A stretch of DNA of 64,000 nt from Hymenobacter pini (GTDB lineage: Bacteria > Bacteroidota > Bacteroidia > Cytophagales > Hymenobacteraceae). The DNA lies in assembly GCF_020421205.1 (NCBI RefSeq), contig NZ_JAIZZH010000002.1, forward strand, positions 806,001-870,000. Reading direction: 5' to 3'. Positions 18,554 through 27,755 of this stretch are shown one piece after another. Made by a program: the position numbers and the translations under genes. Within the stretch, counting starts at the first letter, position 1, and every line of letters starts with the position of its first letter. The notes beneath the pieces were generated by a model. The model had not been told where the DNA came from. It ran no database searches and saw nothing but the letters and a program-made list of their open reading frames with translations.

Positions 18554-19741
18554 ATGAATATATCCGCCCTGTTGCTTCCTTTTACCGCCCTGTTGCTGGG
18601 TGCCCGCCCGGCTCCGGTGCAGCAAACCGTAACGGTGCGCAACCGCCTGCCGGTGGCCCGCGCTCAGGAAACCGTGAGCTTGCCGGTAAGCCAGCTCTCG
18701 AAGGCCATGCAGCAGCTGGGCCCCAACGGGCTGGTGGTGAAGGACGCGCAGAGCGGCGCGGTACTGGTCAGCCAATGGCTGGATTTGAACGCCGACGGCC
18801 GGCCCGAGGAGCTGCTATTCCAGACCGACGTGCCGGCCAAGGGCACCCGCCGGTTTGTGCTTACGGCCGGCACGCCCCCAGCGGCCTCGCCTACCCTCAC
18901 CACCTTCGCCCGTTTCGTACCCGAGCGTACCGATGACTTTGCCTGGGAAAACGACCGGGTGGCCTTCCGCACCTACGGCCCCAACGCCCAGGAGCTCTTT
19001 GACCGCAAAGACCCCAACGGCACCCTCAGCAGCGGCATGGACTGCTGGCTGAAGCGCGTGCCCTACCCGATCATTGACAAGTGGTACGGCCGCCACGTGC
19101 ACGATAAGCCCTTTGCCTACCACACTGATACCGGCGAGGGCTACGACCCCTACCACGTGGGCAGCAGCCGCGGCACCGGCGGCACCGGCGTGCTCGACGG
19201 GGATAAGCTGTACACCTCGCGGAACTTCACGGGCTACAAAGTGCTGGCCATGGGGCCCATCCGGACGGTGTTTGAGCTGACGTATGCCCCCTGGGATGCC
19301 AACGGCCGCCGCGTAACCGAAACTAAGCGCATCAGCCTGGACCTGGGCTCCAACCTCACCCGCTACGAGGAGCACGTATCGGCCAATAAGCCGTTGCCTA
19401 ACCTCACCGTGGGCCTCACCCTGCACGAGCAGAAAGGCCAGGTGCAGGCCAACCCCAAAGCCGGCTGGGCCCGCTACTGGGAGAAAATCGACGAATCATA
19501 CCTGGGCACCGGCGTGGTGGTAGCTCCCGGCTACCTCACCGATTACCAGGACCACCGCTCCACCCAGAAAGACCAGAGCCAGCTCTACCTCATCACTCGT
19601 CCCAGAGCCGACCAGGTAGTGTTTTACGCCGGGTTTGGCTGGCAGAAAAGCGGGCAGTTTGCCTCGCCCGAAGCCTGGGACGCCTACCTCTCCCATTTTG
19701 CAACCTGCCTGACCTCGCCCCTTACGGTTTCCGTAAAATAA
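18554..19741 (+). CDS. DUF4861 domain-containing secreted protein
   Basis: A 395-residue protein with signal peptide MNISALLLPFTALLLGARPA; the ATG at 18554 is preferred because an upstream in-frame start would bury it. The body matches DUF4861, with ERTDDFAWENDRVAFRTYGP, SGMDCWLKRVPYPIIDKWY and GYDPYHVGSSRGTGG. Members occur in Bacteroidota loci for plant polysaccharides beside DUF2264 and GH genes; their reaction is not established to my knowledge. It lies 51 bases after the DUF2264 gene and 37 bases before galK, consistent with an operon. Confidence 0.85.
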   Translation: MNISALLLPFTALLLGARPAPVQQTVTVRNRLPVARAQETVSLPVSQLSKAMQQLGPNGLVVKDAQSGAVLVSQWLDLNADGRPEELLFQTDVPAKGTRRFVLTAGTPPAASPTLTTFARFVPERTDDFAWENDRVAFRTYGPNAQELFDRKDPNGTLSSGMDCWLKRVPYPIIDKWYGRHVHDKPFAYHTDTGEGYDPYHVGSSRGTGGTGVLDGDKLYTSRNFTGYKVLAMGPIRTVFELTYAPWDANGRRVTETKRISLDLGSNLTRYEEHVSANKPLPNLTVGLTLHEQKGQVQANPKAGWARYWEKIDESYLGTGVVVAPGYLTDYQDHRSTQKDQSQLYLITRPRADQVVFYAGFGWQKSGQFASPEAWDAYLSHFATCLTSPLTVSVK

Positions 19742-19778
19742 ACTGCCGCGCAGATTTTTCTCTTTTTCCCCTTCTCTT

Positions 19779-20960
19779 ATGCAAGCCCTCGTTCACGCCA
19801 TTGCCAGCGCCTTCACCGATGCTTTCGGCCACGATGCCGCCCTGCTGGTGCGCGCCCCCGGCCGCGTTAACCTCATCGGTGAGCACACTGATTACAATGG
19901 TGGTTTTGTGCTGCCCGCCGCCATCAACAAGGAAATTTTCTTCGCCGTGGCCCCCAACGACCTGGGCCGCATCCGGCTGGTTTCCTACGACAAGCAGGAG
20001 CGCCACGAGGTGGAGCTGACCGGCGAGCAGCTCACGCCCGGTCCGGTGCAGTGGGCCAACTACCTGCTGGGCGTAGCGGCGCAGTTTCAGAAGCGCGGCC
20101 TGGCCGTCCAGGGTTTCGACTGCGTGTTCGGCGGCACCATTCCAATGGGCGCGGGCCTGTCGTCGTCGGCGGCCGTGGAGTGCGGTTTGGCCTTTGCCCT
20201 GAACCAGCTGAACAACTACGGGCTGAACTCGCTGCAGCTGGCCCAGCTGGCCCAGAAGGCTGAGCACGAGTTTGCCGGCGTGCTGTGCGGGCTCATGGAC
20301 CAGTTTGCCAGCATCATGAGCCGGGCCGGCCAGGTGGTGCGCCTCGACTGCCGCTCCCTGGAGTACGTGTACTTCCCCTTCGATACCCAGGCCGCCCAGG
20401 TGGTGCTGTGCAACTCCGGCGTGAAGCACAACCTCGCCGACTCGGAGTATAACGTGCGCCGCAGCCAGTGCGAGCGGGGCGTGGCGGTGCTGCGCCAGTA
20501 CTACCCCACCATCCAAACCCTGCGCGACGTAACCCTGGCTCAGCTACAAAAGCACCAAGCCGAACTGGACGAGCTGACGTACCGCCGCTGCCGCTACGTA
20601 ATCGAGGAAAACGAGCGGGTGCTGCGTGCCTGCGACTACCTCACGGCCGGCGACCTTACCTCCTTCGGCCAGCAGATGTACGCCTCCCACGCCGGCCTGC
20701 GCGACGACTACGAGGTGAGCTGCCCTGAGCTGGACGTACTGGTAGAAGCCGCCCGCGACCTGCCCGGCGTGTTTGGCTCCCGCATGATGGGCGGCGGCTT
20801 TGGCGGCTGCACCATCAACCTAGTGGCTCCCGAGCACGTGGAGGATTTCGTGACTGAAGTATCCCGGCGCTTCACCGCCCAGTATGGCCGTCCGCTGGAA
20901 ACCTACCACGCCCACATTGTGGCGGGCGTGAGTGCCGTGCCCGCAACCGTTGGCGCTTAA
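19779..20960 (+). CDS. galK: Galactokinase
   Basis: Cytoplasmic GHMP kinase phosphorylating galactose to galactose 1-phosphate in the Leloir pathway; 393 residues, normal length. The galactokinase signature GRVNLIGEHTDYNGG is at 28-42, the ATP-binding PMGAGLSSSAA near 122-132 and the C-terminal GSRMMGGGFGGCTINLV near 325-341. The leader before the ATG is pyrimidine-rich without a Shine-Dalgarno sequence. It sits 37 bases after the DUF4861 gene and 27 bases before galT, so all are probably co-transcribed and fed by the galactan-degrading enzymes. Confidence 0.97.
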   Translation: MQALVHAIASAFTDAFGHDAALLVRAPGRVNLIGEHTDYNGGFVLPAAINKEIFFAVAPNDLGRIRLVSYDKQERHEVELTGEQLTPGPVQWANYLLGVAAQFQKRGLAVQGFDCVFGGTIPMGAGLSSSAAVECGLAFALNQLNNYGLNSLQLAQLAQKAEHEFAGVLCGLMDQFASIMSRAGQVVRLDCRSLEYVYFPFDTQAAQVVLCNSGVKHNLADSEYNVRRSQCERGVAVLRQYYPTIQTLRDVTLAQLQKHQAELDELTYRRCRYVIEENERVLRACDYLTAGDLTSFGQQMYASHAGLRDDYEVSCPELDVLVEAARDLPGVFGSRMMGGGFGGCTINLVAPEHVEDFVTEVSRRFTAQYGRPLETYHAHIVAGVSAVPATVGA

Positions 20961-20987
20961 TTTCTGACTTGCTTTTTCTCTTTCGCT

Positions 20988-22040
20988 GTGGCTGAATTTG
21001 ATCTGACCGAACACCCGCACCGCCGCTACAATCCGCTCACCGGCGAGTGGCTGCTGGTTTCCCCGCACCGCTCCAAGCGCCCTTGGCAGGGCCAGCAGGA
21101 GGCCACCGACGAGGCCGCCCGCCCCGCCCACGACCCCACCTGCTACCTCTGCCCCGGCAACGTGCGCGCCAACGGGGAGGTGAACCCCGACTACACCGGC
21201 ACCTTCGTCTTCGACAACGACTTTGCCGCCCTGCTGGCCGATACACCCGTGGGCGAGGTCAACATTGGTGGGCTTTTGCGGGCCGAGGCCGAGTCGGGCG
21301 TAGGCCGGGTTATCTGCTTCTCCCCCCGCCACGATTTGACCTTGCCGGAAATGAGCCAGGAGGCTATCCGCGGGGTGGTGGACGTGTGGACCGCGCAGTT
21401 CCAGGAGCTGGGTGCCCGGCCGGATATCAACTACGTGCAAATCTTCGAGAACAAGGGCCAGGTAATGGGCTGCTCCAACCCCCACCCCCACGGCCAGATC
21501 TGGGCCCAGCGCACCGTGCCCGGCGAGCCGGCCAAGGAAACCCAGCAGCAAGCGGCCTATTTCCAGGAGCACGGCCGCAGCCTGCTTGCCGATTATCTGG
21601 CCCTGGAGCTGGAGCAGCAGCAGCGCGTGGTGCTGGAAAACGCGCACTGGGTAACGGTAGTGCCCTACTGGGCCATTTGGCCCTTCGAGACGCTGGTGCT
21701 GCCCCGCCGCCACGTGCAGGACCTGACCCAGCTCACCAACGAGGAGAAAGACGCCTTAGCGGATATGGTCCGCCAGCTCACCATCCGCTACGACAACCTG
21801 TTCCAAACCTCCTTCCCCTACTCCGCCGGCCTGCACCAGCGCCCCACCGACGGGCAGGAGCACCCAGAGTGGCACTTGCATATGCATTTCTACCCGCCGC
21901 TGCTGCGCTCAGCCACCGTACGCAAGTTCATGGTGGGCTACGAGCTGCTCGGCAACGCCCAGCGCGACATCACCCCCGAAGCCGCCGCCCAGCGCCTGCG
22001 CGAGCTGCCTAGCGTGCACTACAAAGCCGCCCGCCAGTAG
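20988..22040 (+). CDS. galT: Galactose-1-phosphate uridylyltransferase
   Basis: Leloir enzyme exchanging UMP between UDP-glucose and galactose 1-phosphate; 350 residues. The metal-binding pair is in CYLCPGN (52-58) and the active-site histidine triad in [13 protein letters not shown], with His168 as the expected nucleophile. Later [13 protein letters not shown] supplies additional zinc ligands. The start codon is GTG, 27 bases after galK, with a pyrimidine-rich leader resembling that of galK. A strong hairpin terminator follows at 22063. Confidence 0.97.
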   Translation: MAEFDLTEHPHRRYNPLTGEWLLVSPHRSKRPWQGQQEATDEAARPAHDPTCYLCPGNVRANGEVNPDYTGTFVFDNDFAALLADTPVGEVNIGGLLRAEAESGVGRVICFSPRHDLTLPEMSQEAIRGVVDVWTAQFQELGARPDINYVQIFENKGQVMGCSNPHPHGQIWAQRTVPGEPAKETQQQAAYFQEHGRSLLADYLALELEQQQRVVLENAHWVTVVPYWAIWPFETLVLPRRHVQDLTQLTNEEKDALADMVRQLTIRYDNLFQTSFPYSAGLHQRPTDGQEHPEWHLHMHFYPPLLRSATVRKFMVGYELLGNAQRDITPEAAAQRLRELPSVHYKAARQ

Positions 22041-22062
22041 CTCATCTGACTATCAGTAAAGT

Positions 22063-22100
22063 AAAAGGGAGCCGGAAATGAATTTCCGGCTCCCTTTTAT
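22063..22100 (+). terminator. Terminator after galT
   Basis: A long stem (AAAAGGGAGCCGGAAAT / ATTTCCGGCTCCCTTTT) ends in a T-rich tail 23 bases after the galT stop. The A-rich left flank could make it work in both directions, protecting the convergent gene ending at 22252. Confidence 0.85.
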
Positions 22101-22121
22101 TTCTACCCAATTACGCCTGCA

Positions 22122-22218
22122 CGTCATTCCGAGCGGAGCCGAGGAATCTCGCGTGCTGACGCCTGAATACTCTGGCAACGTCAGCACGCGAGATTCCTCG
22201 GCTTCGCTCGGAATGACG
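22122..22218. repeat. GTCAT palindromic repeat, copy 3
   Basis: Arms of about 40 bases (22122-22161, 22179-22218) with ends CGTCATTCCGAGC and the inner segment CTCGCGTGCTGACG. It belongs to the same subfamily as copies at 36948, 43908 and 46843. It lies between the convergent galT and DUF294 genes. Confidence 0.9.
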
Positions 22219-22251
22219 TTCTTTTCGGGACTAGATAATGCTTCGGCAGTT

Positions 22252-24156
22252 CTAGAACGACTTGGTGAAATTGACTTTGATTTTCACCTGGAAGTCGCTG
22301 ATGACCTTGAAGATTTCCTTGAGCGTGACCTGCTCTACCTGGGTGAGCTTTTTGGGGTCTAGGTAGTTGGTGGGGGCGGCGTGGTCGTTGATGAGCTGGC
22401 GGGCCTGTTTCTGCAGGCGCATGCCCATGAGGTAGTAGTAGGCCTGCAGCAGCTCCTGGTACTCCTGCTCCCGGAACACGCCCAACTCCCGCAGCCGGGC
22501 CAGCCGCTCGCCGGTATTGGTGAGGAACACCCGGTTTTGCAGGGCGTACACGCGCACCAGGTCCACGATGGGGGCCATGGCTTTTTTCAGATCGAACACC
22601 TGCTGCCCGTCCTGGGCGAAGGTGCGGAAGCCGCGGAAGAAGGTGAGCGGGGGCTCGTACTGCAGGGCGTTTTTGGCCATGTAGAACAGAAACCGCTCCA
22701 GGGGCTGGGCCAGCTCCTCGCGCAGAAAGCCCTGCAGCTCGTCAATCAGCGTGAAGTCGCCGTACAGGCCCCGGCAGTCAAAGAAAGTAGCCATCTGCAT
22801 CACCGTTTCGGGGTTCGATTCGCTCATCCACTGCCGATAGTAGCCCTTCCAGTACGAGAGGGAGTGCGTCCACTTGGAATTTTTGGCCATGAAACCGCCC
22901 GTGCAGTAGTGCAGCCCAATGTGGTTCAGCTCATCCGACACGCGGGTGGCAAACCGCAGGAAATAGTCGCGCACCATGGTGCGCTGCTCGTTGGCCTTGT
23001 CCTCGTAGATGATGGCGTTGTCTTGGTCGGTGGCCAGGGTTTGCTCCTTGCGGCCCTCACTGCCCAGCACCATAAACACGAAGCGGGCCGGGGCCGGCCC
23101 CAGCTCGTCCAGGGCCTGTTCAATCACCTTCAGGGCAATGGTATCGGCCACGGTGGTGATTACCTGGTTCACGATGTCGGCCTTCACGCCCCGGCTCAGC
23201 AGTTGGTTCACAATGTCGGGCACCATCTCCCAGCGGCGCTTCAGCTCCCGGGTGCTCTGGGCCAGCTTCACGGCCTGAATGAACATAAACGGTGACTGGG
23301 CCAAATCCGCCAGCAGCTTATTGCGACTCAGAAAGCCCACGTACTCACCCAGGTTTTCCACCAGCAGGTAGCGGGTTTTGGTCTGGAACATCCGCAGCAC
23401 GGCCTCGTACACAAAGGCATCCTGATTGATGCTCACCAGCGGGGTGGCGGCCACCTCGCCCACCGGCCCGCGGGCGTCGCGGCACTGGGCTAGTACGGCG
23501 TCGCGCAGGGTAATATCGGTGCAGTACCCGATGATGGGCCCGCCCGGCTCCTGCTCCACAAACAGGCAGCTCACCTTAGCGGCAGCCATGCGGCGGGCGG
23601 CTTCAAAAATAGGTTCCTGGCTGGCACAACGCACCAGCTCCCGCACTTCCAGGGTGCTGATACGGCGCGAAAACAGCTGGTCGGCCACCAGGAAATTCTG
23701 CTGGGGCGGCGAGTCGGGCTTCACGAAGTGGGCATACTCCTCATTGAGCATCCGCTCCCCGTACCGGGCCGTGAAGTAGGTAAAAAACGGCTCGTAGGCC
23801 AGGCACAGGGCCCGGAAGTCGCGGCGGGGCAGCTGCAGCACCCGCGTACCCTTCTGCACTACCACCGTGCGCAAGGAGCGTTTCTTGTTGAGCAGAATGG
23901 ACATGCCCCCGTAGCAGGTACCCGGGCCGTACAGCTCGGGCAGGCGCTTGTGCTGCTCACTATCGAAGAAAAACGTTTCGTAGCCGCCTTCCACGATAAT
24001 ATCGAGGTGGCGCAGCTTAGTCACGTCCTGCTGGTACAGCAGCGTTTCGCGGGGGTGCTGCACTTCCGTCAACAACTCTCCCAGCCCACTCAGCACTTCC
24101 TCGGGCAGCAGGTTAAAGGGCGCAACGGTACGCAAAAAAGCGAGGCGGTTATCCAT
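22252..24156 (-). CDS. cNMP-binding/CBS/DUF294 nucleotidyltransferase-like protein
   Basis: A 634-residue signalling-type protein. Domains: N-terminal cyclic-nucleotide-binding-like domain (about 10-130), paired CBS domains (about 160-290; VSCLFVEQEPGGPIIGYCTD), a DUF294/GlnD-like nucleotidyltransferase domain (about 330-460; FVFMVLGSEGRKEQTLATDQ, D-x-D type metal site in TDQDNAI) and a C-terminal DUF294_C helical domain. The ATG at 24156 overlaps the exonuclease stop codon by eight bases, implying translational coupling; an upstream in-frame start lies inside that gene. The family is common but its substrate is unknown. Downstream lies palindrome copy 3. Confidence 0.9.
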   Translation of the reverse strand: MDNRLAFLRTVAPFNLLPEEVLSGLGELLTEVQHPRETLLYQQDVTKLRHLDIIVEGGYETFFFDSEQHKRLPELYGPGTCYGGMSILLNKKRSLRTVVVQKGTRVLQLPRRDFRALCLAYEPFFTYFTARYGERMLNEEYAHFVKPDSPPQQNFLVADQLFSRRISTLEVRELVRCASQEPIFEAARRMAAAKVSCLFVEQEPGGPIIGYCTDITLRDAVLAQCRDARGPVGEVAATPLVSINQDAFVYEAVLRMFQTKTRYLLVENLGEYVGFLSRNKLLADLAQSPFMFIQAVKLAQSTRELKRRWEMVPDIVNQLLSRGVKADIVNQVITTVADTIALKVIEQALDELGPAPARFVFMVLGSEGRKEQTLATDQDNAIIYEDKANEQRTMVRDYFLRFATRVSDELNHIGLHYCTGGFMAKNSKWTHSLSYWKGYYRQWMSESNPETVMQMATFFDCRGLYGDFTLIDELQGFLREELAQPLERFLFYMAKNALQYEPPLTFFRGFRTFAQDGQQVFDLKKAMAPIVDLVRVYALQNRVFLTNTGERLARLRELGVFREQEYQELLQAYYYLMGMRLQKQARQLINDHAAPTNYLDPKKLTQVEQVTLKEIFKVISDFQVKIKVNFTKSF

Positions 24157-24853
24157 GCCAAAACAGGTAAAGCAGTACAAGCGCGCCCACTAGGCCCAGC
24201 ACCCAGGGCCAGAGCGAAAAGCGCGGAGTGGTATCGGTCGGCTCCGTGAGCAGCGGCTGGCCATTAAGCACCGCATCCGGAATCAGCTGGCGGCGGCGCA
24301 GCTCAAAGAAGCACCGGGCCGTGGCTTCCGCATCCAGGCGCGCGTCGTGCAGGCGGGCCATGGGCTCCCGAAACAGCAGCTCGTGCAGCTCGCCCAACCG
24401 GAGCGGACGCCCGCCCGGGTGCAGGCCGGGGGCGGCGCTAAGCTGCATGGTGCAAAACTGCGGCAGGGCTGGCAGCGGGTTGGGCAAAGCCGCACGCCGC
24501 AGCGCAGCCCCCAGCACGTGAAAATCCAGCCGCAGAAAATGCCCTATCACCCGGGGCTGATAGCGGCGCAAATCGGCCAAAAAGGTATTAAGCACCTGGA
24601 TGGGCTCTTGCCCGTGAGCGGCCAGAAAATCGGCCGTAAGCCCATGAATGGCCACCGACTGGGCGGGTAGCTCAGCTGCCGATATCGGCAGATACGCTTC
24701 AAATGCCTTCACCAGCTCGCCCGCTTCGGTGTACACCTGCCAGGCCACCTGCACTACCCGCGGCCACTCCCACTCCTCGCTGTAGGGGCGGTGCCAACGG
24801 GCGGGCAGGCCGGTGGTTTCGGTATCCACGAAGAGCAGGTACTTGCTGGTCAT
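24149..24853 (-). CDS. DEDDh 3'-5' exonuclease (DNA polymerase III epsilon-like) with C-terminal membrane segment
   Basis: A 234-residue RNase T/epsilon-type exonuclease. The first motif is FVDTETTGLP (Asp10, Glu12), motif II is in GHFLRLDFHVLG and motif III in HDARLDAEATARCFFEL with the DEDDh histidine. Unusually for a proofreading subunit it ends in a hydrophobic helix (LWPWVLGLVGALVLLYLFW, about 213-231), so it is probably membrane-anchored. It is 11 bases after the LacI regulator and overlaps the cNMP/CBS/DUF294 gene, making a three-gene unit. A role in DNA or RNA turnover coupled to nucleotide signalling is a guess. Confidence 0.88.
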   Translation of the reverse strand: MTSKYLLFVDTETTGLPARWHRPYSEEWEWPRVVQVAWQVYTEAGELVKAFEAYLPISAAELPAQSVAIHGLTADFLAAHGQEPIQVLNTFLADLRRYQPRVIGHFLRLDFHVLGAALRRAALPNPLPALPQFCTMQLSAAPGLHPGGRPLRLGELHELLFREPMARLHDARLDAEATARCFFELRRRQLIPDAVLNGQPLLTEPTDTTPRFSLWPWVLGLVGALVLLYLFWHG

Positions 24854-24864
24854 TGCAGAAGTTA

Positions 24865-25965
24865 CTAACGGGCCGCAGCGTTGGCCTGCCTGCCCGAAAC
24901 CGGTGGAGCCGCTGCTTCCCGCTGCGAAGATTCGCGGATGAGCAACTGGGGCGGCAACACCGTTTGGCGGGGCGTGAAGGGGGTGCCGGCGGCCTCAATC
25001 AGCTCCAGCAGCAGCTGTACCGCAGCCTGGCCCATCTCATTGCAGCGCTGGTCGACGGTGGTGAGAGTGGGCTGCGTGATAAGCGTGAAGGCCTCGTTGC
25101 TGAACCCGGCCACCGCTATTTCCTCGGGCACCCGGCAGCCCTGGGCCTGCGCCTCCTGCAGAGTCCCCAGCGCGGCATAGTCGCCGGCGGCGAATACGGC
25201 ATCGGGCGGCTGCGGCAGGGCCAGCCAGCCGCGCATGGCCTGGGCAGCTTCCGCCTGAGTCATGTCGGAAAAGCAAATCAGCTCGGCGTCAGGTTCCAGA
25301 CCGGCTTCGCGCAGCGCGGCCACGTAGCCCTGGTGGCGCTGCCGATAGATGCTCAGGTGCTGGGGCCCGGCCAAATGGGCAATGCGCCGGCAGCCCTGGG
25401 CCAGCAGGTGGCGGGTCGACTGGTACGCGCCCTCGTAATCGTTGAGGACTACGGCATTAACAGCAGCGCCCTCGGGGCTCCGGTCGAAAAACACCAGCGG
25501 CAGCCCCCGGGCCTGCACCTTGTCAAAGTGCGTGAGCTCCCGGGTGGTGCGCGACAACGACACCAGAATACCGGCCACCTGGGCGCTCAGCAAGGCCTCC
25601 ACGTTGCGCTGCTCCTGCGCGGCATCCTCGTGCGACTGGCAGATGATGACGTTGTAGCCGGCCCGGCTGGCGGCCGTTTCAATGCCGTGTACCACCGAGG
25701 GAAAAAACCGGCCCTCAATGTAAGGCACGATGATGCCCAGCAGCTTGCTGCGGCCCTTGCGCAGGGCCGAGGCCACGCGGTTGGGTTGGTAGTTGTACTT
25801 CTTGGCCAGCTTCTGCACCTTCCGCTTCATCTCCGGCCCAATGCTGTGATGGTCGCTCAGAGCCCGCGAAATGGTGGTCATGGACACGCCCAGTTCCCGG
25901 GCCAGGTCGGCCATGGAAACGGGTGTATGAGGCGCGGCGTCGGTGTTTTTTTTACGAGGAGGCAT
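24865..25965 (-). CDS. LacI family transcriptional regulator, probable arabinose regulator
   Basis: A 366-residue repressor-type protein: LacI helix-turn-helix at about 17-40 (MADLARELGVSMTTISRALS), hinge helix (YQPNRVASALRKGRSKLLG) and a periplasmic-binding-protein-like effector domain to about 345. It lies upstream of nothing divergent; araA ends 190 bases away on the same strand and palindrome copy 4 is in between. The hinge helix predicts operators with a central CG; such a site (31587-31608) precedes the mutarotase-araBDA genes and a half-conserved one precedes araA, so it is the best candidate arabinose regulator. The effector is inferred. Confidence 0.92.
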   Translation of the reverse strand: MPPRKKNTDAAPHTPVSMADLARELGVSMTTISRALSDHHSIGPEMKRKVQKLAKKYNYQPNRVASALRKGRSKLLGIIVPYIEGRFFPSVVHGIETAASRAGYNVIICQSHEDAAQEQRNVEALLSAQVAGILVSLSRTTRELTHFDKVQARGLPLVFFDRSPEGAAVNAVVLNDYEGAYQSTRHLLAQGCRRIAHLAGPQHLSIYRQRHQGYVAALREAGLEPDAELICFSDMTQAEAAQAMRGWLALPQPPDAVFAAGDYAALGTLQEAQAQGCRVPEEIAVAGFSNEAFTLITQPTLTTVDQRCNEMGQAAVQLLLELIEAAGTPFTPRQTVLPPQLLIRESSQREAAAPPVSGRQANAAAR

Positions 25966-26079
25966 AGCCGGTTGTCAGTTCAGGGCGCGGAAGCTGTTTG
26001 GCACTCGGGCAACCCGTCAGGCAGAGTGGCTTCAAACACAAAGGTAGGAGGAATGAAAGCTGACCACTTAAAACAAAAG

Positions 26080-26142
26080 CGTCATGCGGAGTTGATAAAA
26101 GCTGCTACTAGTGGTGTAGCCATAATCAACTCCGCATGACGC
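26080..26142. repeat. GTCAT palindromic repeat, copy 4
   Basis: Perfect 18-base arms GCGTCATGCGGAGTTGAT (26080-26097) and its complement (26125-26142) surround a 27-base loop. The ends match the family, but the inner arm does not. It lies between araA and the LacI gene and could end araA transcripts. Confidence 0.85.
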
Positions 26143-26154
26143 CCTAATCAGCTT

Positions 26155-27645
26155 CTAGCGCCCGCCAAAGGCCACCTCGTTGTAGCGCAGCTCGTTCTTG
26201 AAGGTGCGCAGCCTGGTCGCTTCGTCAATCACCAGGCACTCGATACCGGCCATTTCGGCAAAGTCCTCGAGGTACTCAGTGGTGAGGTTCTGGCTGTAGC
26301 CAGTGTGGTGGGCACCGCCGGCCAGAATCCAGGCGGCGGCTCCGGTAGCCAGGTCGGGCTGCACTTTCCACAGCACCCGCGCCACGGGCAGCTTAGGCAA
26401 CTCCTGCTCGGGCGCCACGGCCTCTACCTCATTCACCACCAGCCGGAAGCGGTGGCCCAAATCCACGATGGTGGCGTTGAGGGCCGGGCCTGCCGGGCAG
26501 TTGAACACCAGGCGGGCGGGGTCGGCCTTGCCACCGATGCCCAGTGGGTGCACCTCTACCTTGGCCTGGCCCTCAGCAATGCTGGGGCAGATTTCCAGCA
26601 TGTGCGAGCCCAACACCAGCTCGTTGCCGGGCTGAAAGTGGTAGGTGTAGTCTTCCATGAAGGAGTTGCCGCCGGGCAGGCCCGCACCCATCACCTTCAT
26701 GGCCCGCACCAGGGCCGCGGTTTTCCAGTCACCCTCGCCGCCGAAGCCGTAGCCCTCGGCCATCAGGCGCTGGGTGGCAATGCCAGGCAGCTGGGCCATG
26801 CCGTGCAAATCCTCGAAGGTATCGGTGAAGCCAATGGCCTTTTTCTCCTGCAGAAACTGGCGCATGCCGGCCTCGATGCGGGCGGCCTCGCGCAGGCTTT
26901 CCCGCTGGCTGCCGCCGGCCCGCAGGCTTTCACCCAGCTCGTACTGCTGCTCGTAGGTAGCCAGCAGCTCGTTTACCTGCTCCTCGCTCACGGCGTTGAT
27001 GACGGCCACCAAATCTCCGATGCCGTAGGTATTCACCTCGTAGCCGAACTGCAGCTCGGCCTCTACTTTATCGCCTTCGGTTACGGCCACATAGCGCATG
27101 TTGTCGCCGAAGCGCACGATGCGGCCACCCTGCCAGTCGGCCCAGGCGCAGGCGGCGCGGGCCCAGATGCTCAGCCGCTCGTGCACCCCGGCGCTCTGCC
27201 AGTGGCCCACTACCACCTTGCGCTTCAGCCGCATGCGGGCCCCGATGAACCCAAACTCCCGGTCGCCGTGCGCCGACTGGTTGGTGTTCATGAAGTCCAT
27301 GTCAATGTCCTGCCAGGGAATGTCCCGGTTGAACTGGGTGTGCAGGTGGGCCAGCGGCTTCTGCAGAATCTTCAGGCCGTTGATCCACATTTTGGCCGGC
27401 GAGAAGGTGTGCATCCAGGCAATCAGGCCCACGCAGCCGGGCGTGGTGTTGGCCTGCTGCATCAGCTGGTAGATTTCCTGGGGGCCGGTGAGCACCGGCT
27501 TGTACACCACTTTCACGGGCAGCGCGGAGCCCAGGGCCTCGGCAATCTGCCGGGAGTGCCGGGCTACCTGCTCCAGGGTTTCGGGGCCGTAGAGGTGCTG
27601 GCTACCGGTGATAAACCAGGCTTCGTACTGCGAAAGGTCAAGCAT
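26155..27645 (-). CDS. araA: L-arabinose isomerase
   Basis: Converts L-arabinose to L-ribulose in the cytoplasm; 496 residues, matching the usual 500. Start ATG at 27645 gives [20 protein letters not shown], the standard AraA N-terminus; a long upstream in-frame extension is rejected. Family motifs include [46 protein letters not shown] and [18 protein letters not shown]. It is the last gene of the araB-araD-araA run, 110 bases after araD, with its own operator-like half site at 27719-27740, so it may also have an internal promoter. Confidence 0.97.
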   Translation of the reverse strand: MLDLSQYEAWFITGSQHLYGPETLEQVARHSRQIAEALGSALPVKVVYKPVLTGPQEIYQLMQQANTTPGCVGLIAWMHTFSPAKMWINGLKILQKPLAHLHTQFNRDIPWQDIDMDFMNTNQSAHGDREFGFIGARMRLKRKVVVGHWQSAGVHERLSIWARAACAWADWQGGRIVRFGDNMRYVAVTEGDKVEAELQFGYEVNTYGIGDLVAVINAVSEEQVNELLATYEQQYELGESLRAGGSQRESLREAARIEAGMRQFLQEKKAIGFTDTFEDLHGMAQLPGIATQRLMAEGYGFGGEGDWKTAALVRAMKVMGAGLPGGNSFMEDYTYHFQPGNELVLGSHMLEICPSIAEGQAKVEVHPLGIGGKADPARLVFNCPAGPALNATIVDLGHRFRLVVNEVEAVAPEQELPKLPVARVLWKVQPDLATGAAAWILAGGAHHTGYSQNLTTEYLEDFAEMAGIECLVIDEATRLRTFKNELRYNEVAFGGR

Positions 27646-27718
27646 GGAAGAAGGGCCGGCTGTTGTTGCGCAGGCGACCAAGCTGGCCTCTGGCATAAGC
27701 CGACGTATGAAGTGAAGG

Positions 27719-27740
27719 ATTAAATTATCGATTGTGTAAA
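27719..27740 (-). promoter_or_regulatory. Degenerate LacI-type operator before araA
   Basis: Read on the minus strand the site contains TTTACACAA, a base, and CG, identical to one arm of the site at 31587-31608; the other arm matches at only 5 of 9 positions. It lies 74 bases upstream of the araA start. The shared arm in the one gap between araD and araA is unlikely to be chance. Confidence 0.6.
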
Positions 27741-27755
27741 ACGAGCAAAAAAACA

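Noticed and set aside
24703..26139. Long open frame on the plus strand opposite the LacI and exonuclease genes
   Set aside because: Antisense to recognised genes; repetitive Gly/His/Gln-rich composition and no start context.
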